64,000 nt of DNA from Nocardia takedensis NBRC 100417 (GTDB lineage: Bacteria > Actinomycetota > Actinomycetes > Mycobacteriales > Mycobacteriaceae). The DNA is taken from NCBI RefSeq assembly GCF_000308695.1, contig NZ_BAGG01000040.1, positions 1 to 64,000 on the forward strand. Reading direction: 5' to 3'. The translations under genes and the position numbers were made by a program. Positions 55,845 through 64,000 of the stretch are shown here, piece by piece; the first letter of the stretch is position 1, and each line of letters starts with the position of its first letter. Under the pieces are notes generated by a model that searched no databases, was not told the DNA's origin, and worked only from the letters and a program-made list of their open reading frames with translations.

Positions 55845-58268
55845 ATGTCGATCACCGTGCAGGCATCCGATGCCAGCGGACTCAGCACCGAACAGGTCGA
55901 GCAACGTCGCCGCGACGGACTGACCAACGACGTGCCCGACCGGGCCAGTCGATCGGTGCGCGACATCGTCCGGGCCAACGTCTTCACCCGGATCAACGCG
56001 ATCCTCGGCGTGCTGTTCATCCTGGTGCTGGCCACCGGATCGATCATCGACGGCATGTTCGGCCTGCTCATCGTCGCCAACAGCGCGGTCGGCATCATCC
56101 AGGAGATCCGCGCCAAGCGCACCCTCGACCAACTCGCGATCGTCAGCCAGGCCCGGCCCACCGTGCGCCGCGACGGCCGCTCGATCCAGGTCGCGCCGCG
56201 CGAGGTGGTGCTCGACGACCTGATCGAACTCGGGCCCGGCGACCAGATCGTGGTCGACGGCGTCACCGAGGAGTCCGCGCTGCTCGAGGTCGACGAGTCA
56301 CTGCTCACCGGCGAAGCCGACCCGGTCGACAAATCCGTGGGCACCCAGGTCATGTCCGGCAGTTACGTCGTCTCCGGGTCGGGGGCCTACCGCGCCACCA
56401 AGGTCGGCCGTGACGCCTACGCCGCGCGCCTGGCCGAGGAGGCCAGCAAGTTCACGCTGGTCAAATCCGAACTGCGCAGCGGTATCGACACCATCCTCAA
56501 GGTCATCACCTACCTGCTCATTCCGGCGGGGGCGCTGAGTATCTACAACCAGTTGGTCTCCAGCGGGGAGAGTTGGCGGCCCGCCGTGACCGGCATGGTC
56601 GCCGCGCTGGTGCCGATGGTGCCCGAGGGCCTGGTGCTGATGACCTCGGTCGCCTTCGCGGTCGGGGTCGTCCGCCTCGGTCGCCGCCAGTGCCTGGTGC
56701 AGGAACTGCCCGCGATCGAGGGCCTGGCCCGCGTCGACGTGGTCTGCGCGGACAAGACGGGCACGCTCACCGAGAACGGGATGCGCCTGTCGGAGATCAG
56801 GACCCTCGACGGCTTCGAGGACGCCGCGGTGCGGACCGCCGCCGCCGCGCTGGCCGCCGACGACCCGCGGCCCAACGCCAGCGTGCAGGCCATCGGCGAA
56901 GGGCTCGGCGCGGGGCCGGGGTGGTCGAGCACGGCCGTCGCGCCGTTCTCCTCGGCGAAGAAGTGGAGCGGCATCTCCTACGGCGACCACGGCGACTGGC
57001 TGCTGGGCGCGCCGGACGTGCTGCTCGACCCCGAATCCGAAAATGCCCGCCTGGCCGAGGAACTCGGGTCATCGGGACTGCGCGTCCTGCTGCTCGCGCG
57101 CGGCGACCGCCCGGTGGACGCGCCCGGCGCGCCCGGGGTCGTCGAACCGGCCGCGCTGATCGTGCTGGAGCAGAAGGTCCGTCCCGACGCGGGCGAGACC
57201 CTGGACTACTTCGCCGCCCAGAACGTCGCGATCAAGGTGATCTCCGGCGACAACGCCGTCTCGGTCGGCGCGGTCGCCTCCTCGCTGCGCCTCACGGGCG
57301 GCGAGCACGCGGTGGACGCGCGCGAATTGCCCGAGGACCGCGACGAACTCGCCGACGTCCTGGACCGCGAGACCACCTTCGGGCGGGTGCGTCCCGACCA
57401 GAAGCGCGCGATGGTGGCGGCGTTGCAGTCACGCGGCCACACCGTCGCGATGACCGGCGACGGCGTCAACGACGTGCTCGCGCTCAAGGACGCCGACATC
57501 GGCGTGGCGATGGGGTCGGGCAGTCCGGCGACCCGCGCGGTGGCGCAGATCGTGTTGCTGGACAACAAGTTCGCCACCCTGCCCTACGTGGTGGGCGAGG
57601 GACGGCGGGTGATCGGCAACATCGAGCGCGTGTCGAACCTGTTCCTCACCAAGACCGTCTACTCGGTGCTGCTGGCCTTCCTCGTCGGCCTGGCGGGAGT
57701 CGGGTCGCAGATCTTCGACTACGAACCGATCGGCTACCCGTTCCTGCCCCGGCACGTCACCATCGCGGCCTGGTTCACCATCGGCATCCCGGCGTTCATC
57801 CTGTCGCTCGCGCCGAACAACGAGCGGGCGCGCAGCGGATTCGTCGGGCGCGTCATGCGATTGGCGATCCCCTCGGGCGTGGTGATCGGCGTGGCGACCT
57901 TCATCGCCTACCTGATCGCCTACCAGGGGCCCGAGGCCACCGAAACGCAGAAGGTGCAGGCGGGCACCACCGCGCTGATCACGTTGATCATGATCGCGGT
58001 CTGGGTGCTGGCCATCGTCGCGCGTCCTTACGTGTGGTGGAAGGTGGTGTTGATCGGCGCGTCCGTGCTGGCCTACCTGATCCTGTTCACGGTGCCGTTC
58101 ACCCGCGAGTTCTTCCTGCTCGACCCGTCCAACGTGCGATTGACCACCGCGGCGTTCCTCTGCGGCGGCGTCGGCATCGTGCTGGTCGAGGCGGCGTGGT
58201 GGGTGAGCGCGGCGCTGCGCGGCGAGGAGCACAAGCTCATCCCGGCCTCGCCGGGCGGCGGGGCCTGA
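55845..58268 (+). CDS. ctpE: P-type cation ATPase CtpE
   Basis: Cation pump of the CtpE type, linked to calcium uptake in mycobacteria; 807 residues. The actuator motif is [11 protein letters not shown], the membrane ion-site segment is [12 protein letters not shown], the phosphorylated Asp303 lies in [10 protein letters not shown], and the hinge is [21 protein letters not shown]. An N-terminal tail ([20 protein letters not shown]) and about ten helices are visible. No heavy-metal-binding domain is present, which argues against copper or zinc. The leaderless ATG is set by the -10 box at 55833. Confidence 0.9.
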   Translation: MSITVQASDASGLSTEQVEQRRRDGLTNDVPDRASRSVRDIVRANVFTRINAILGVLFILVLATGSIIDGMFGLLIVANSAVGIIQEIRAKRTLDQLAIVSQARPTVRRDGRSIQVAPREVVLDDLIELGPGDQIVVDGVTEESALLEVDESLLTGEADPVDKSVGTQVMSGSYVVSGSGAYRATKVGRDAYAARLAEEASKFTLVKSELRSGIDTILKVITYLLIPAGALSIYNQLVSSGESWRPAVTGMVAALVPMVPEGLVLMTSVAFAVGVVRLGRRQCLVQELPAIEGLARVDVVCADKTGTLTENGMRLSEIRTLDGFEDAAVRTAAAALAADDPRPNASVQAIGEGLGAGPGWSSTAVAPFSSAKKWSGISYGDHGDWLLGAPDVLLDPESENARLAEELGSSGLRVLLLARGDRPVDAPGAPGVVEPAALIVLEQKVRPDAGETLDYFAAQNVAIKVISGDNAVSVGAVASSLRLTGGEHAVDARELPEDRDELADVLDRETTFGRVRPDQKRAMVAALQSRGHTVAMTGDGVNDVLALKDADIGVAMGSGSPATRAVAQIVLLDNKFATLPYVVGEGRRVIGNIERVSNLFLTKTVYSVLLAFLVGLAGVGSQIFDYEPIGYPFLPRHVTIAAWFTIGIPAFILSLAPNNERARSGFVGRVMRLAIPSGVVIGVATFIAYLIAYQGPEATETQKVQAGTTALITLIMIAVWVLAIVARPYVWWKVVLIGASVLAYLILFTVPFTREFFLLDPSNVRLTTAAFLCGGVGIVLVEAAWWVSAALRGEEHKLIPASPGGGA

Positions 58269-58271
58269 CCG

Positions 58272-58311
58272 CGCGGCGCGAGCAACTGGTCACCCGACCC
58301 GCCGCGCCGCG
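58272..58311 (+). terminator. Possible terminator after ctpE
   Basis: CGCGGCGCG at 58272-58280 can pair with CGCGCCGCG at 58303-58311 across a 22-base loop, followed by AAAACGTTT. The long loop makes this uncertain. Confidence 0.35.
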
Positions 58312-58347
58312 AAAACGTTTGTGCGGAGCGGTCATTCACCGTGGGAG

Positions 58348-58353
58348 TACCTT
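58348..58353 (+). promoter_or_regulatory. -10 box of leaderless phzF-like gene
   Basis: TACCTT ends eight bases before the ATG at 58362. An upstream in-frame GTG at 58341 is overlapped by this box, which favours the ATG. Confidence 0.5.
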
Positions 58354-58361
58354 CTGATGTC

Positions 58362-59186
58362 ATGGAGGTACTGCTGCACCAGATCGACGCGTTCGCCGAC
58401 GCCCCCTTCTCGGGCAACCCGGCGGCGGTCATGCCGCTGCCCGGGTGGCTGCCCGACGACCTGCTGCGCGACCTCGCGGAGGAGAACAACCTCGCCGAGA
58501 CCGCCTTCTACACCGCGCTGCTGCCCCCGGAAGCGGGCGCGGCCCCCGACGGACGGCCCGTCTTCCACCTGCGCTGGTTCACCCCCGTCGCCGAAGTGGA
58601 CATGTGCGGACACGCCACCCTCGCCTCGGCCGCGCAGATCCTCGAGGACGTGTATCCGGGCCTCGACTCGGTCGGCTTCTACACCCGCAGCGGTTGGCTG
58701 CTCGTCGACCGCACCGACGACGACGAATACGTGCTCGACCTGCCCGCCGTCGCCTCGGTCGAGGTCGACCCCGCGCCCGCGCTGATCGCCGCGCTCGGCG
58801 TGGACCCGGTGCGCGCCTGGTCCGGGGCCGACGAGGTGATCGTGGTCGGCTCCGAGGCCCAGGTGCGCGAGGCCCGTCCGCTGCTCGGCGCGTTTCCGCC
58901 CCTGTCGCGCGGCGCGATCCTCACCGCGCCGGGCGACGAAGTCGACTTCGTGTCCAGGTTCTTCGCGCCCGGCCTCGGCGTCCCCGAGGACCCGGTAACG
59001 GGTTCCGCGCACGCCCAACTGGTACCGCTGTGGGCGCGCGAACTCGGTCGCGCGGACCTGCTGGCGCGGCAGTTGTCGCGGCGCGGCGGCACCCTGCGCT
59101 GTGCGCTGGCGGGGGATCGGGTGCTGCTCACCGGGCGGTGCCGCCGCTACCTCGACGGCGTGGTCACCTTGCCCGACGCGGGCTGA
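58362..59186 (+). CDS. PhzF family isomerase-like protein
   Basis: A 274-residue protein with the diaminopimelate-epimerase-like fold of PhzF. Marks: VLLHQIDAFADAPFSGNPAAV at the start, the acidic active-site EENNLAETAF near residue 43, the RWFTPVAEVDMCGHATLA motif, and GVPEDPVTGSAHAQLVP towards the end. Most homologues outside phenazine clusters have unknown substrates. Its last seven codons and stop are the first unit of a 14-copy tandem repeat, so the C-terminus VTLPDAG is encoded by repeat DNA. Confidence 0.9.
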   Translation: MEVLLHQIDAFADAPFSGNPAAVMPLPGWLPDDLLRDLAEENNLAETAFYTALLPPEAGAAPDGRPVFHLRWFTPVAEVDMCGHATLASAAQILEDVYPGLDSVGFYTRSGWLLVDRTDDDEYVLDLPAVASVEVDPAPALIAALGVDPVRAWSGADEVIVVGSEAQVREARPLLGAFPPLSRGAILTAPGDEVDFVSRFFAPGLGVPEDPVTGSAHAQLVPLWARELGRADLLARQLSRRGGTLRCALAGDRVLLTGRCRRYLDGVVTLPDAG

Positions 59187-59498
59187 GTCACCTTGCCCGA
59201 CGCGGGCTGAGTCACCTTGCCCGACGCGGGCTGAGTCACCTTGCCCGACGCGGGCTGAGTCACCTTGCCCGACGCGGGCTGAGTCACCTTGCCCGACGCG
59301 GGCTGAGTCACCTTGCCCGACGCGGGCTGAGTCACCTTGCCCGACGCGGGCTGAGTCACCTTGCCCGACGCGGGCTGAGTCACCTTGCCCGACGCGGGCT
59401 GAGTCACCTTGCCCGACGCGGGCTGAGTCACCTTGCCCGACGCGGGCTGAATCACCTTGCCCGACGCGGGCTGAATCACCCTGCCCGACGCGGGCTGA
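59163..59498. repeat. 14-copy 24-base tandem repeat expanding the phzF 3' end
   Basis: Head-to-tail units of exactly 24 bases run without spacers. Each reads GTCACCTTGCCC then GACGCGGGCTGA, i.e. codons VTLPDAG plus stop. Unit 1 is the end of the phzF gene (59163-59186). Units 2-12 are identical to it. Unit 13 (59451) starts with A for G, and unit 14 (59475) also has CCTG for CTTG. Each unit carries a GCCCG-ACG-CGGGC hairpin. The array ends six bases before the stop of the convergent CPBP gene. Copy number is likely to vary between strains. Confidence 0.97.
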
Positions 59499-59504
59499 GT
59501 GGCC

Positions 59505-60176
59505 TCAGGCGGGCAGGCCGCGCGACGCGATGCGGTCCGCGCCGTGGTAGAAGTACCGGCCCAGGCCCACGGTGAACACCAGGATCCCGTACACCGCGTG
59601 CTCGACCGAGGCGGTGAACAGCGACCGTGTGCGCAGGTAGCGGGCGGCGAAGATCCAGCCGCCGACTCCGCTGGCGGCCACCGAGAACCAACTGCCGAAG
59701 ATGATGTGCACGTAGGCGAAGGCGGCCGCGCTGGCCGCGACCATGCCGCGGCCCGCGCCGAAGACCGGCGCGTAGCGGTGGAACAGGAACGACCGGAACA
59801 CCAGTTCCTGCGGGTACACGCTCAGCAGCGGATAGAACACCATGACCGCGCCCCACAGCAGCGGACTCCGGCGCGGCAGGTCGAACAGGTCCTCGCGGCG
59901 CGTCACCGCGACCGCGGCGGTCAGCGCCAGGGCGCTCGCCCCCGCGCCCGCCGCCATCGACCTGCCCTGCGCGGGAAGCGCGTCGCTGCGCCACAGCGCC
60001 GCCCGGTCGAAATCGGCCGACCGGCGCAGGTACACCGTCGCCCCGGTCGCCAGCACCAGCAGCGCCGGAATCGGCGAACGGCCGCGCGCCACCGCCCGGT
60101 AGAGCGTGGTACCGCCGAAGAACAGCGCGGCGTACTCGGCCGCCAGGTACACCCGGCGCAGCGGTCGGACCTTCAT
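59505..60176 (-). CDS. CPBP family intramembrane metalloprotease
   Basis: A polytopic membrane protein of 223 residues in the CPBP (Abi/CAAX-protease-like) family. Motif 1 reads YPQELVFRSFLFHRY, so the usual EExxxR is QExxxR. Motif 2 is FAYVHIIFGSW (FxxxH) and motif 3 EHAVYGILVF (HxxxB). The Glu of motif 1 and both His are present, so activity is possible; the Gln variant occurs in a subgroup. Substrate unknown. The leaderless ATG is set by TAGGCT at 60188-60183. Its 3' end faces the 24-base repeat array. Confidence 0.85.
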   Translation of the reverse strand: MKVRPLRRVYLAAEYAALFFGGTTLYRAVARGRSPIPALLVLATGATVYLRRSADFDRAALWRSDALPAQGRSMAAGAGASALALTAAVAVTRREDLFDLPRRSPLLWGAVMVFYPLLSVYPQELVFRSFLFHRYAPVFGAGRGMVAASAAAFAYVHIIFGSWFSVAASGVGGWIFAARYLRTRSLFTASVEHAVYGILVFTVGLGRYFYHGADRIASRGLPA

Positions 60177-60182
60177 GCGGCC

Positions 60183-60188
60183 AGCCTA
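60183..60188 (-). promoter_or_regulatory. -10 box of leaderless CPBP gene
   Basis: Minus-strand TAGGCT ends six bases before the ATG at 60176. Confidence 0.6.
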
Positions 60189-60231
60189 GCCGCGCCCGCC
60201 GCCCGCGCGTCCTCGCGCGCGCCCGCGAGAT

Positions 60232-60247
60232 CACAAGTTCATTTGTG
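60232..60247. promoter_or_regulatory. Inverted repeat CACAA-N6-TTGTG
   Basis: CACAA at 60232 and TTGTG at 60243 are perfect inverted half-sites, lying between the divergent CPBP and 47-residue peptide genes. A candidate operator for either promoter; the regulator is unknown. Confidence 0.4.
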
Positions 60248-60306
60248 GCACAACCGGTTCCGCATCTCGTAACCTGGAGGCAAGGTACGGGCGGGAGTGG
60301 GAACCG

Positions 60307-60450
60307 ATGAAGCGTCTGCTGATTGTCCTCTGCACGATCATCGTCATCGTGTCCACCTGGGACTACGCCCACTCGGACGGCTACGACGGTTTCATCGTGC
60401 TCGCCTGCGTCATCGGCGGGTTCTTCCTGCTGCGCGCCGCCATCGGCTGA
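60307..60450 (+). CDS. 47-residue membrane peptide
   Basis: Small protein MKRLLIVLCTIIVIVSTW, then a short polar turn (DYAHSDGYDGF), then IVLACVIGGFFLLRAAIG. Two hydrophobic segments are visible, so it is probably a hairpin membrane peptide. The ATG at 60307 has GGGAGTGGG upstream. It resembles no family that I recognise. It is too short for most gene callers but has good start signals and codon use. Confidence 0.6.
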   Translation: MKRLLIVLCTIIVIVSTWDYAHSDGYDGFIVLACVIGGFFLLRAAIG

Positions 60451-60562
60451 CCGCGGTGGCGAGTCGGTCGCGCGCGGAACGAGTTCCGAGCGGGGAGCGC
60501 CTCGGGCCGAGCACTACCGCCACATGCTTCCGGACCGTGTCGGTTTCAGGCTGTGGGGCGCG

Positions 60563-60721
60563 CGGGCGTTCCGTTCTCGAGGGGAGCGGCACGGCCGCAC
60601 GGTTTCGGGCCGCACGGTTTCGGGCTGTGGCGGCGCGCGGTCGATCAGCTCGAGGGGAGCGGCATAGCCCGCACGGTTTCGGGCCGTGTCGGTACGCGGG
60701 CGTTCCGGCTCGGGGGAGCGG
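60563..60721. repeat. Degenerate tandem repeat between convergent genes
   Basis: CTCGAGGGGAGCGGCA at 60576 recurs at 60649, and as CTCGGGGGAGCGG at 60709 (spacings 73 and 60). GCACGGTTTCGGGC occurs three times (two adjacent, one in the next unit), which explains the 13-base spacing difference. CGGGCGTTCCG opens the first and third units. The array fills most of the 274-base gap between the 47-residue peptide gene and the minus-strand gene ending at 60725; nothing else is seen there. Confidence 0.7.
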
Positions 60722-60724
60722 GTT

Positions 60725-61633
60725 TCAGGAGTCGGGGACCGGGCCGGTGTCGGGGCCGGGGAGGGCTCGGTCGGTCTGGGCGGGCAGCAGCGGATTTATT
60801 CCGAAACCGCCCGATACCGCGTCGGCGGGCAGCGCCTGCACCGCGCGCACCCCGGGCAGGGCCGCGAGCGCGTTCAATCGGGGTAGGTCCGCGCGGACCA
60901 CGAGGCCGACGAGGCAGGCGCAGTGCGCCCGCAGGCGCGCGGCCGAGACCGTCAGGACGCGGCGGTACCGCTGGTCGACGGTGTGCTCGAGTTGTCCGGT
61001 GAGTTGTCCGGCGGCGGCGTCGGCCGAGGCGACGGCCACCGCGTCGCCTTCGGGCAGCGGCACCGCGACCAACGGGGTCGCGACATCGGGGATCGGCACC
61101 CGGTACAGCGCCTGCCCGATCCGCGTGCCCGCGCCGACGACGGGGATCTGCTCGGGCCGCGCTTCGGTCGTGAACGACACCAGTGCCCAGCGCGGGTCGG
61201 TGTCCGTGCCGCGCAACGATTCCCGCGCGCCGTCGAGATAGTCCGCCACCGGTTCCCCGGTCTCCGGCCCGAGCCGATCGGTCGAGATCCCCGACGGCCG
61301 TTCCGGATTCAGCGCCCCGAACGCGAACGCCAGCGCCACCGCGCCCACGATCGCGAGCACGGTGAGCAGGCCGCGACGACGGGGTCGGTGCTGTTCCTCG
61401 GCGATCGCCGCCGCGCGCACGGCTGCCCGCTCGGCAGCCTGCCTCGAGGGCGTCCCCTGCTCGGTCGGACCCCGACGTGACTCCGCGTCGGGGCCCGACA
61501 GCGCGTCGGCCGGTCCCGGAGGCGTCCCCGATCCGGCCACGCTGCGGCCCGCTTCCCGTCCGGCCGGCTCGGGGGCCGCCGGGGTCGTCGTGTCCCGATT
61601 CGGCTCCGCCTCCCCGCCGGGAAGCTCAGGCAT
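60725..61633 (-). CDS. Membrane-anchored hypothetical protein
   Basis: Unrecognised 302-residue protein. An Ala/Pro/Glu-rich N-terminal 90 residues precede one helix ([22 protein letters not shown]). The outer domain of about 190 residues includes [38 protein letters not shown] and a Cys pair in [18 protein letters not shown]. No catalytic motif is visible. The ATG overlaps the pseudouridine synthase gene by 8 bases, so it is in the lspA-rluA operon. A topology with the N-terminus inside is predicted. Confidence 0.75.
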   Translation of the reverse strand: MPELPGGEAEPNRDTTTPAAPEPAGREAGRSVAGSGTPPGPADALSGPDAESRRGPTEQGTPSRQAAERAAVRAAAIAEEQHRPRRRGLLTVLAIVGAVALAFAFGALNPERPSGISTDRLGPETGEPVADYLDGARESLRGTDTDPRWALVSFTTEARPEQIPVVGAGTRIGQALYRVPIPDVATPLVAVPLPEGDAVAVASADAAAGQLTGQLEHTVDQRYRRVLTVSAARLRAHCACLVGLVVRADLPRLNALAALPGVRAVQALPADAVSGGFGINPLLPAQTDRALPGPDTGPVPDS

Positions 61634-62552
61634 CGCGCAGGACGGCCAGGGCGTGGGTGAGATCGTCGGGGTAGTCGCTGGTGATCTCGAGCCAGCGGCC
61701 GTCGGCCGGATGGTGGAAGCCGAGCGAACGAGCGTGCAGCCATTGGCGTTCCAGGCCGAGTCGTTCGGCCAGGCGCGGGTCGGCGCCGTAGGTGAGATCG
61801 CCGCAGCAGGGGTGCCGGATCGCCGAGAAGTGCACCCGGATCTGGTGGGTGCGGCCGGTTTCCAGGTGGATGTCGAGCAGGCTCGCGGCCTGGAACGCCT
61901 CGACGGTGTCGTAGTGGGTGACGCTGGGCCTGCCGTCGGCGGTGACCGCGAACTTCCAGTCGTTGCCGCGCGCGCGGCCGATGGGCGCGTCGATGGTGCC
62001 GCTGCTGGGATCGGGATGACCCTGCACCAGCGCGTGGTAGCGCTTGTCCACGGTGCGCTGTTTGAAGGCCCGCTTGAGCACGGTGTAGGCGTGTTCGGAC
62101 TGCGCGACAACCATGACCCCGGAGGTGCCGACGTCGAGGCGGTGCACGATGCCCTGACGTTCGTGCGCGCCGGAGGTGGAGATGCGGTAGCCGGCCGCGG
62201 CCAGACCGCCCACCACCGTGGGCCCCGACCAGCCGACCCCGGTGTGCGCGGCGACGCCGACCGGTTTGTCCACCGCGACGATGTCGTCGTCGGCGTAGAG
62301 GATGCGCATACCCTCCACGGGCAGCGCCTCCACCGTCAGCTCGCGGGCGGGTTCGGGGAATTCGACCTCGAGCCACGCACCGGCGACCAGCCGATCGGAT
62401 TTGCCCGCGGGCGCGCCGTCGAGGTGCACCGACCCCTCGGTGGCCAGTTGCGCGACCGCGGTGCGCGAGAGCCCGAGCAGTCGCGACAGGCCCGCGTCCA
62501 CGCGCATGCCGTCGAGCCCGTCGGGGACGGGCATGGTCCTGGTCTCCCTCAC
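61626..62552 (-). CDS. RluA family 23S rRNA pseudouridine synthase
   Basis: Converts uridine to pseudouridine in rRNA. 308 residues from the GTG at 62552, which overlaps the lspA stop (GTGA); an ATG at 62534 (MPVPDGLDG) with GGGAG upstream is an alternative. An S4-like domain ([20 protein letters not shown]) precedes the catalytic domain with the Asp in [38 protein letters not shown] is the family's second hallmark. It lies directly after lspA as in M. tuberculosis (Rv1539-Rv1540). Confidence 0.92.
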   Translation of the reverse strand: MRETRTMPVPDGLDGMRVDAGLSRLLGLSRTAVAQLATEGSVHLDGAPAGKSDRLVAGAWLEVEFPEPARELTVEALPVEGMRILYADDDIVAVDKPVGVAAHTGVGWSGPTVVGGLAAAGYRISTSGAHERQGIVHRLDVGTSGVMVVAQSEHAYTVLKRAFKQRTVDKRYHALVQGHPDPSSGTIDAPIGRARGNDWKFAVTADGRPSVTHYDTVEAFQAASLLDIHLETGRTHQIRVHFSAIRHPCCGDLTYGADPRLAERLGLERQWLHARSLGFHHPADGRWLEITSDYPDDLTHALAVLRDA

Positions 62553-63259
62553 GCGGCGTTCCCCCGCCCGGTGCGCTCGTCGTCCGCGCCGGTCGCGTCC
62601 TCGGTGGGTTTCGCGAGATCCGGCTTCGCCGCCGGTTGATCGATCTCGATCTCCTCCTCGCGACCCAACCGGGTGCCGTCGGGCTCGAATCCGAAGACCG
62701 TCAACACCACCAGCAGGATCGCGCCGCACACGATGGCCGAGTCGGCGACGTTGAACACCGGCCACCATCCGACGGCCACGAAGTCCACGACGTGGCCCTG
62801 CAACGGGCCGGGCGAGCGGAAGATCCGGTCGGTCAAGTTGCCGAGCGCACCGCCGAGCACCATGCCCAGGCCGATGGCCCACCACAGCGAGCGCAGCGTG
62901 CTGCCGATCCGGATGACGCCGATCACCACGGCCGCGGCGACCAGGGTCAGCAGCCAGGTCATGCCGGTGGCCATCGAGAACGCCGCGCCCGGGTTGCGCA
63001 CCAGGCTCAACCGCACGAGGTCGCCGATGATCTCCACCGGGTCGCCCGGGGTCAGGTTGGCCACGGCGATGGTCTTGGTGAGCAGGTCCAGTCCGTAGAG
63101 CACGACGGCCACCAGCAGCAGGATCTTCAGGCGTAGCGGTGGTCGGGTCGCCGTCGGTTCCCCGGCCGCCGCGCCGTCGGGCGCCGCGCTGTCGGCGGTC
63201 GCCGCGGGATTCTCGGGGCTTTCTTCGGTCGGCCGGTCGTCACTCACGCCGATCATCAT
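62549..63259 (-). CDS. lspA: Lipoprotein signal peptidase LspA
   Basis: Cuts signal peptides of prolipoproteins in the membrane; it would process the several lipoproteins in this window. 236 residues. The aspartyl dyad is in [11 protein letters not shown] (first Asp) and [11 protein letters not shown] (second Asp). [12 protein letters not shown] and [16 protein letters not shown] are conserved. The start is either ATG 63259 or a GTG at 63247. Acidic cytoplasmic tails occur at both ends, a mycobacterial feature. Confidence 0.94.
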   Translation of the reverse strand: MMIGVSDDRPTEESPENPAATADSAAPDGAAAGEPTATRPPLRLKILLLVAVVLYGLDLLTKTIAVANLTPGDPVEIIGDLVRLSLVRNPGAAFSMATGMTWLLTLVAAAVVIGVIRIGSTLRSLWWAIGLGMVLGGALGNLTDRIFRSPGPLQGHVVDFVAVGWWPVFNVADSAIVCGAILLVVLTVFGFEPDGTRLGREEEIEIDQPAAKPDLAKPTEDATGADDERTGRGNAA

Positions 63260-63365
63260 CTCTCGAGGGCGAAAGCGCCGGTACCGCGACTCCGGGTGTG
63301 GCGTGTCGGGCCCTCGGCGCGGCGTGGTGACCGGTATGTCCCAGCCTGCACTCAGGAAGCGGTCG

Positions 63366-63371
63366 TACGCT
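63366..63371 (+). promoter_or_regulatory. -10 box of leaderless lipoprotein gene
   Basis: TACGCT ends seven bases before the GTG at 63379; no ribosome site lies between. Confidence 0.55.
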
Positions 63372-63378
63372 GTGCCGT

Positions 63379-64000
63379 GTGACGGTGTTGTCTTCCCCCC
63401 ACGTACCTCGCTTCGCGCGTTCGGGCGCGATGCTGGTGATGCTCGCCCTAGGGCTCTCGGCGTTCGGCGTCGGCTGCGGCGACGACGCCGACACGGCGGT
63501 CGCCGTGGACGGGACCGAGCCGCTGGGGATCGGCAAGGAAGTGACGGTGCCGATCTCGGTCGCGGCCGCGACAGTGGTGTCGCCGGGTTCGGAGCCCAGG
63601 GCGCTGCTGCGGCCCCGCTATCCCGAGGGCACCCGCCAGCAGGTGACGCTCAAGACCGATCACCGGATCGAACAGCAGATCAACGATCAACCGGCGCGGG
63701 ACTTCTCGACGCCCGCGCTGACGATCCCGATGACGGCGCAGGCGGGCATCGACGGCGTCGACCTGACCCTCGGCAAGGTCACCACCCCCGATCCGTCGTT
63801 GAACAAGGCGCTCACCGCGGCGGGCGGATCGCACGCGGGCTTCGATTTCAGCGACGACGGCGCGATCACCGCCATGCGCATCGCCCCGTCGCCCGACACC
63901 TCCAACGACGCGCGCGCGGCGCTGGAACAGGCGTTCTACCAAGCGGTCTACCGTTCGATCATGTTCCCCGACGAGCCGATCGGCGAGGGCGCGGTCTGGA
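63379..64000 (+). CDS. Exported lipoprotein, 3' end beyond window
   Basis: Partial gene of at least 207 codons. The signal region ([21 protein letters not shown]) ends in lipobox GVGC followed by GDDAD. The mature part begins with a [20 protein letters not shown] strand pattern and contains [20 protein letters not shown] and [19 protein letters not shown]. It looks like a beta-rich secreted domain in the style of DUF6263-like actinobacterial lipoproteins, though this family call is weak. Divergent from lspA. Confidence 0.7.
   Translation, partial: MTVLSSPHVPRFARSGAMLVMLALGLSAFGVGCGDDADTAVAVDGTEPLGIGKEVTVPISVAAATVVSPGSEPRALLRPRYPEGTRQQVTLKTDHRIEQQINDQPARDFSTPALTIPMTAQAGIDGVDLTLGKVTTPDPSLNKALTAAGGSHAGFDFSDDGAITAMRIAPSPDTSNDARAALEQAFYQAVYRSIMFPDEPIGEGAVW

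Noticed and set aside
59147..59479. Minus-strand open frame of repeated TQPASGKV octapeptides
   Set aside because: It exists only because the 24-base unit has no stop in that frame. It has no start signals and lies antisense to the end of the phzF gene.
59163..59498. CRISPR-like array
   Set aside because: Units are contiguous with no spacers, and no cas genes are near. It is a simple tandem repeat.

Overview
The window is about 70% GC. It looks like a chromosome segment of a mycolic-acid actinomycete, most probably Nocardia or a close relative. The reasons are: an EmbC-type arabinosyltransferase, LppM, a Wag31-type DivIVA, an actinobacterial division and cell-wall (dcw) cluster, a carotenoid set with CrtO and CruF homologues, a translational ileS T-box leader, many GTG starts, and many genes whose -10 box sits 6-8 bases before the start codon (leaderless mRNAs). 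No phage, insertion sequence, CRISPR array, tRNA or rRNA was seen.

Layout. 1-2861 (minus): carotenoid and isoprenoid genes. These are a phytoene desaturase cut by the window edge, a 75-residue ORF whose start resembles that desaturase, and a polyprenyl diphosphate synthase. 3034-4035 (plus): metF-like gene. 4072-14680 (minus): a nine-gene operon led by a SAM (S-box) riboswitch. It encodes a polar amino acid ABC importer, an oligopeptide-type ABC importer, an unrecognised small protein, a DUF1684 protein and an LLM-class flavin oxidoreductase. With metF facing it, this looks like a methionine or organosulfur acquisition unit (inference). 14932-15627 (plus): a secreted protein. 15782-21122 (minus): an apparent operon of GNAT acetyltransferase, CrtO-like ketolase, CruF-like hydratase, LppM and a CrtQ-like glycosyltransferase. 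21270-22258 (plus): HEPN-domain and DUF3040 genes.

22706-43804 (plus): the dcw cluster. MraZ boxes overlap its promoter. The order is mraZ, rsmH, ftsL-like, ftsI, murE, murF, mraY, murD, ftsW, murG, murC, ftsQ, ftsZ, pgeF, yggS, sepF, yggT, wag31 and a small membrane protein. From murE to ftsQ almost every junction is an ATGA or GTGA overlap or an 8-base overlap. 43868-47253: T-box plus a type-2 IleS.

47335-64000: an NlpC/P60 hydrolase behind a CRP/GlxR-like palindrome, galU, dinB, an MTB12-like lipoprotein, an Emb arabinosyltransferase, RarD, the P-type ATPase CtpE, a PhzF protein, a CPBP protease, a 47-residue membrane peptide, a membrane-anchored unknown, an RluA-family synthase, lspA, and a lipoprotein cut by the window end.

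The most unusual features are these. Fourteen perfect or near-perfect 24-base repeats expand the last codons and stop of the phzF gene. Two other degenerate repeat tracts sit at convergent gene ends. The S-box operon joins two importers to a flavin oxidoreductase. Two mutually exclusive hairpins lie before the DUF3040 gene.
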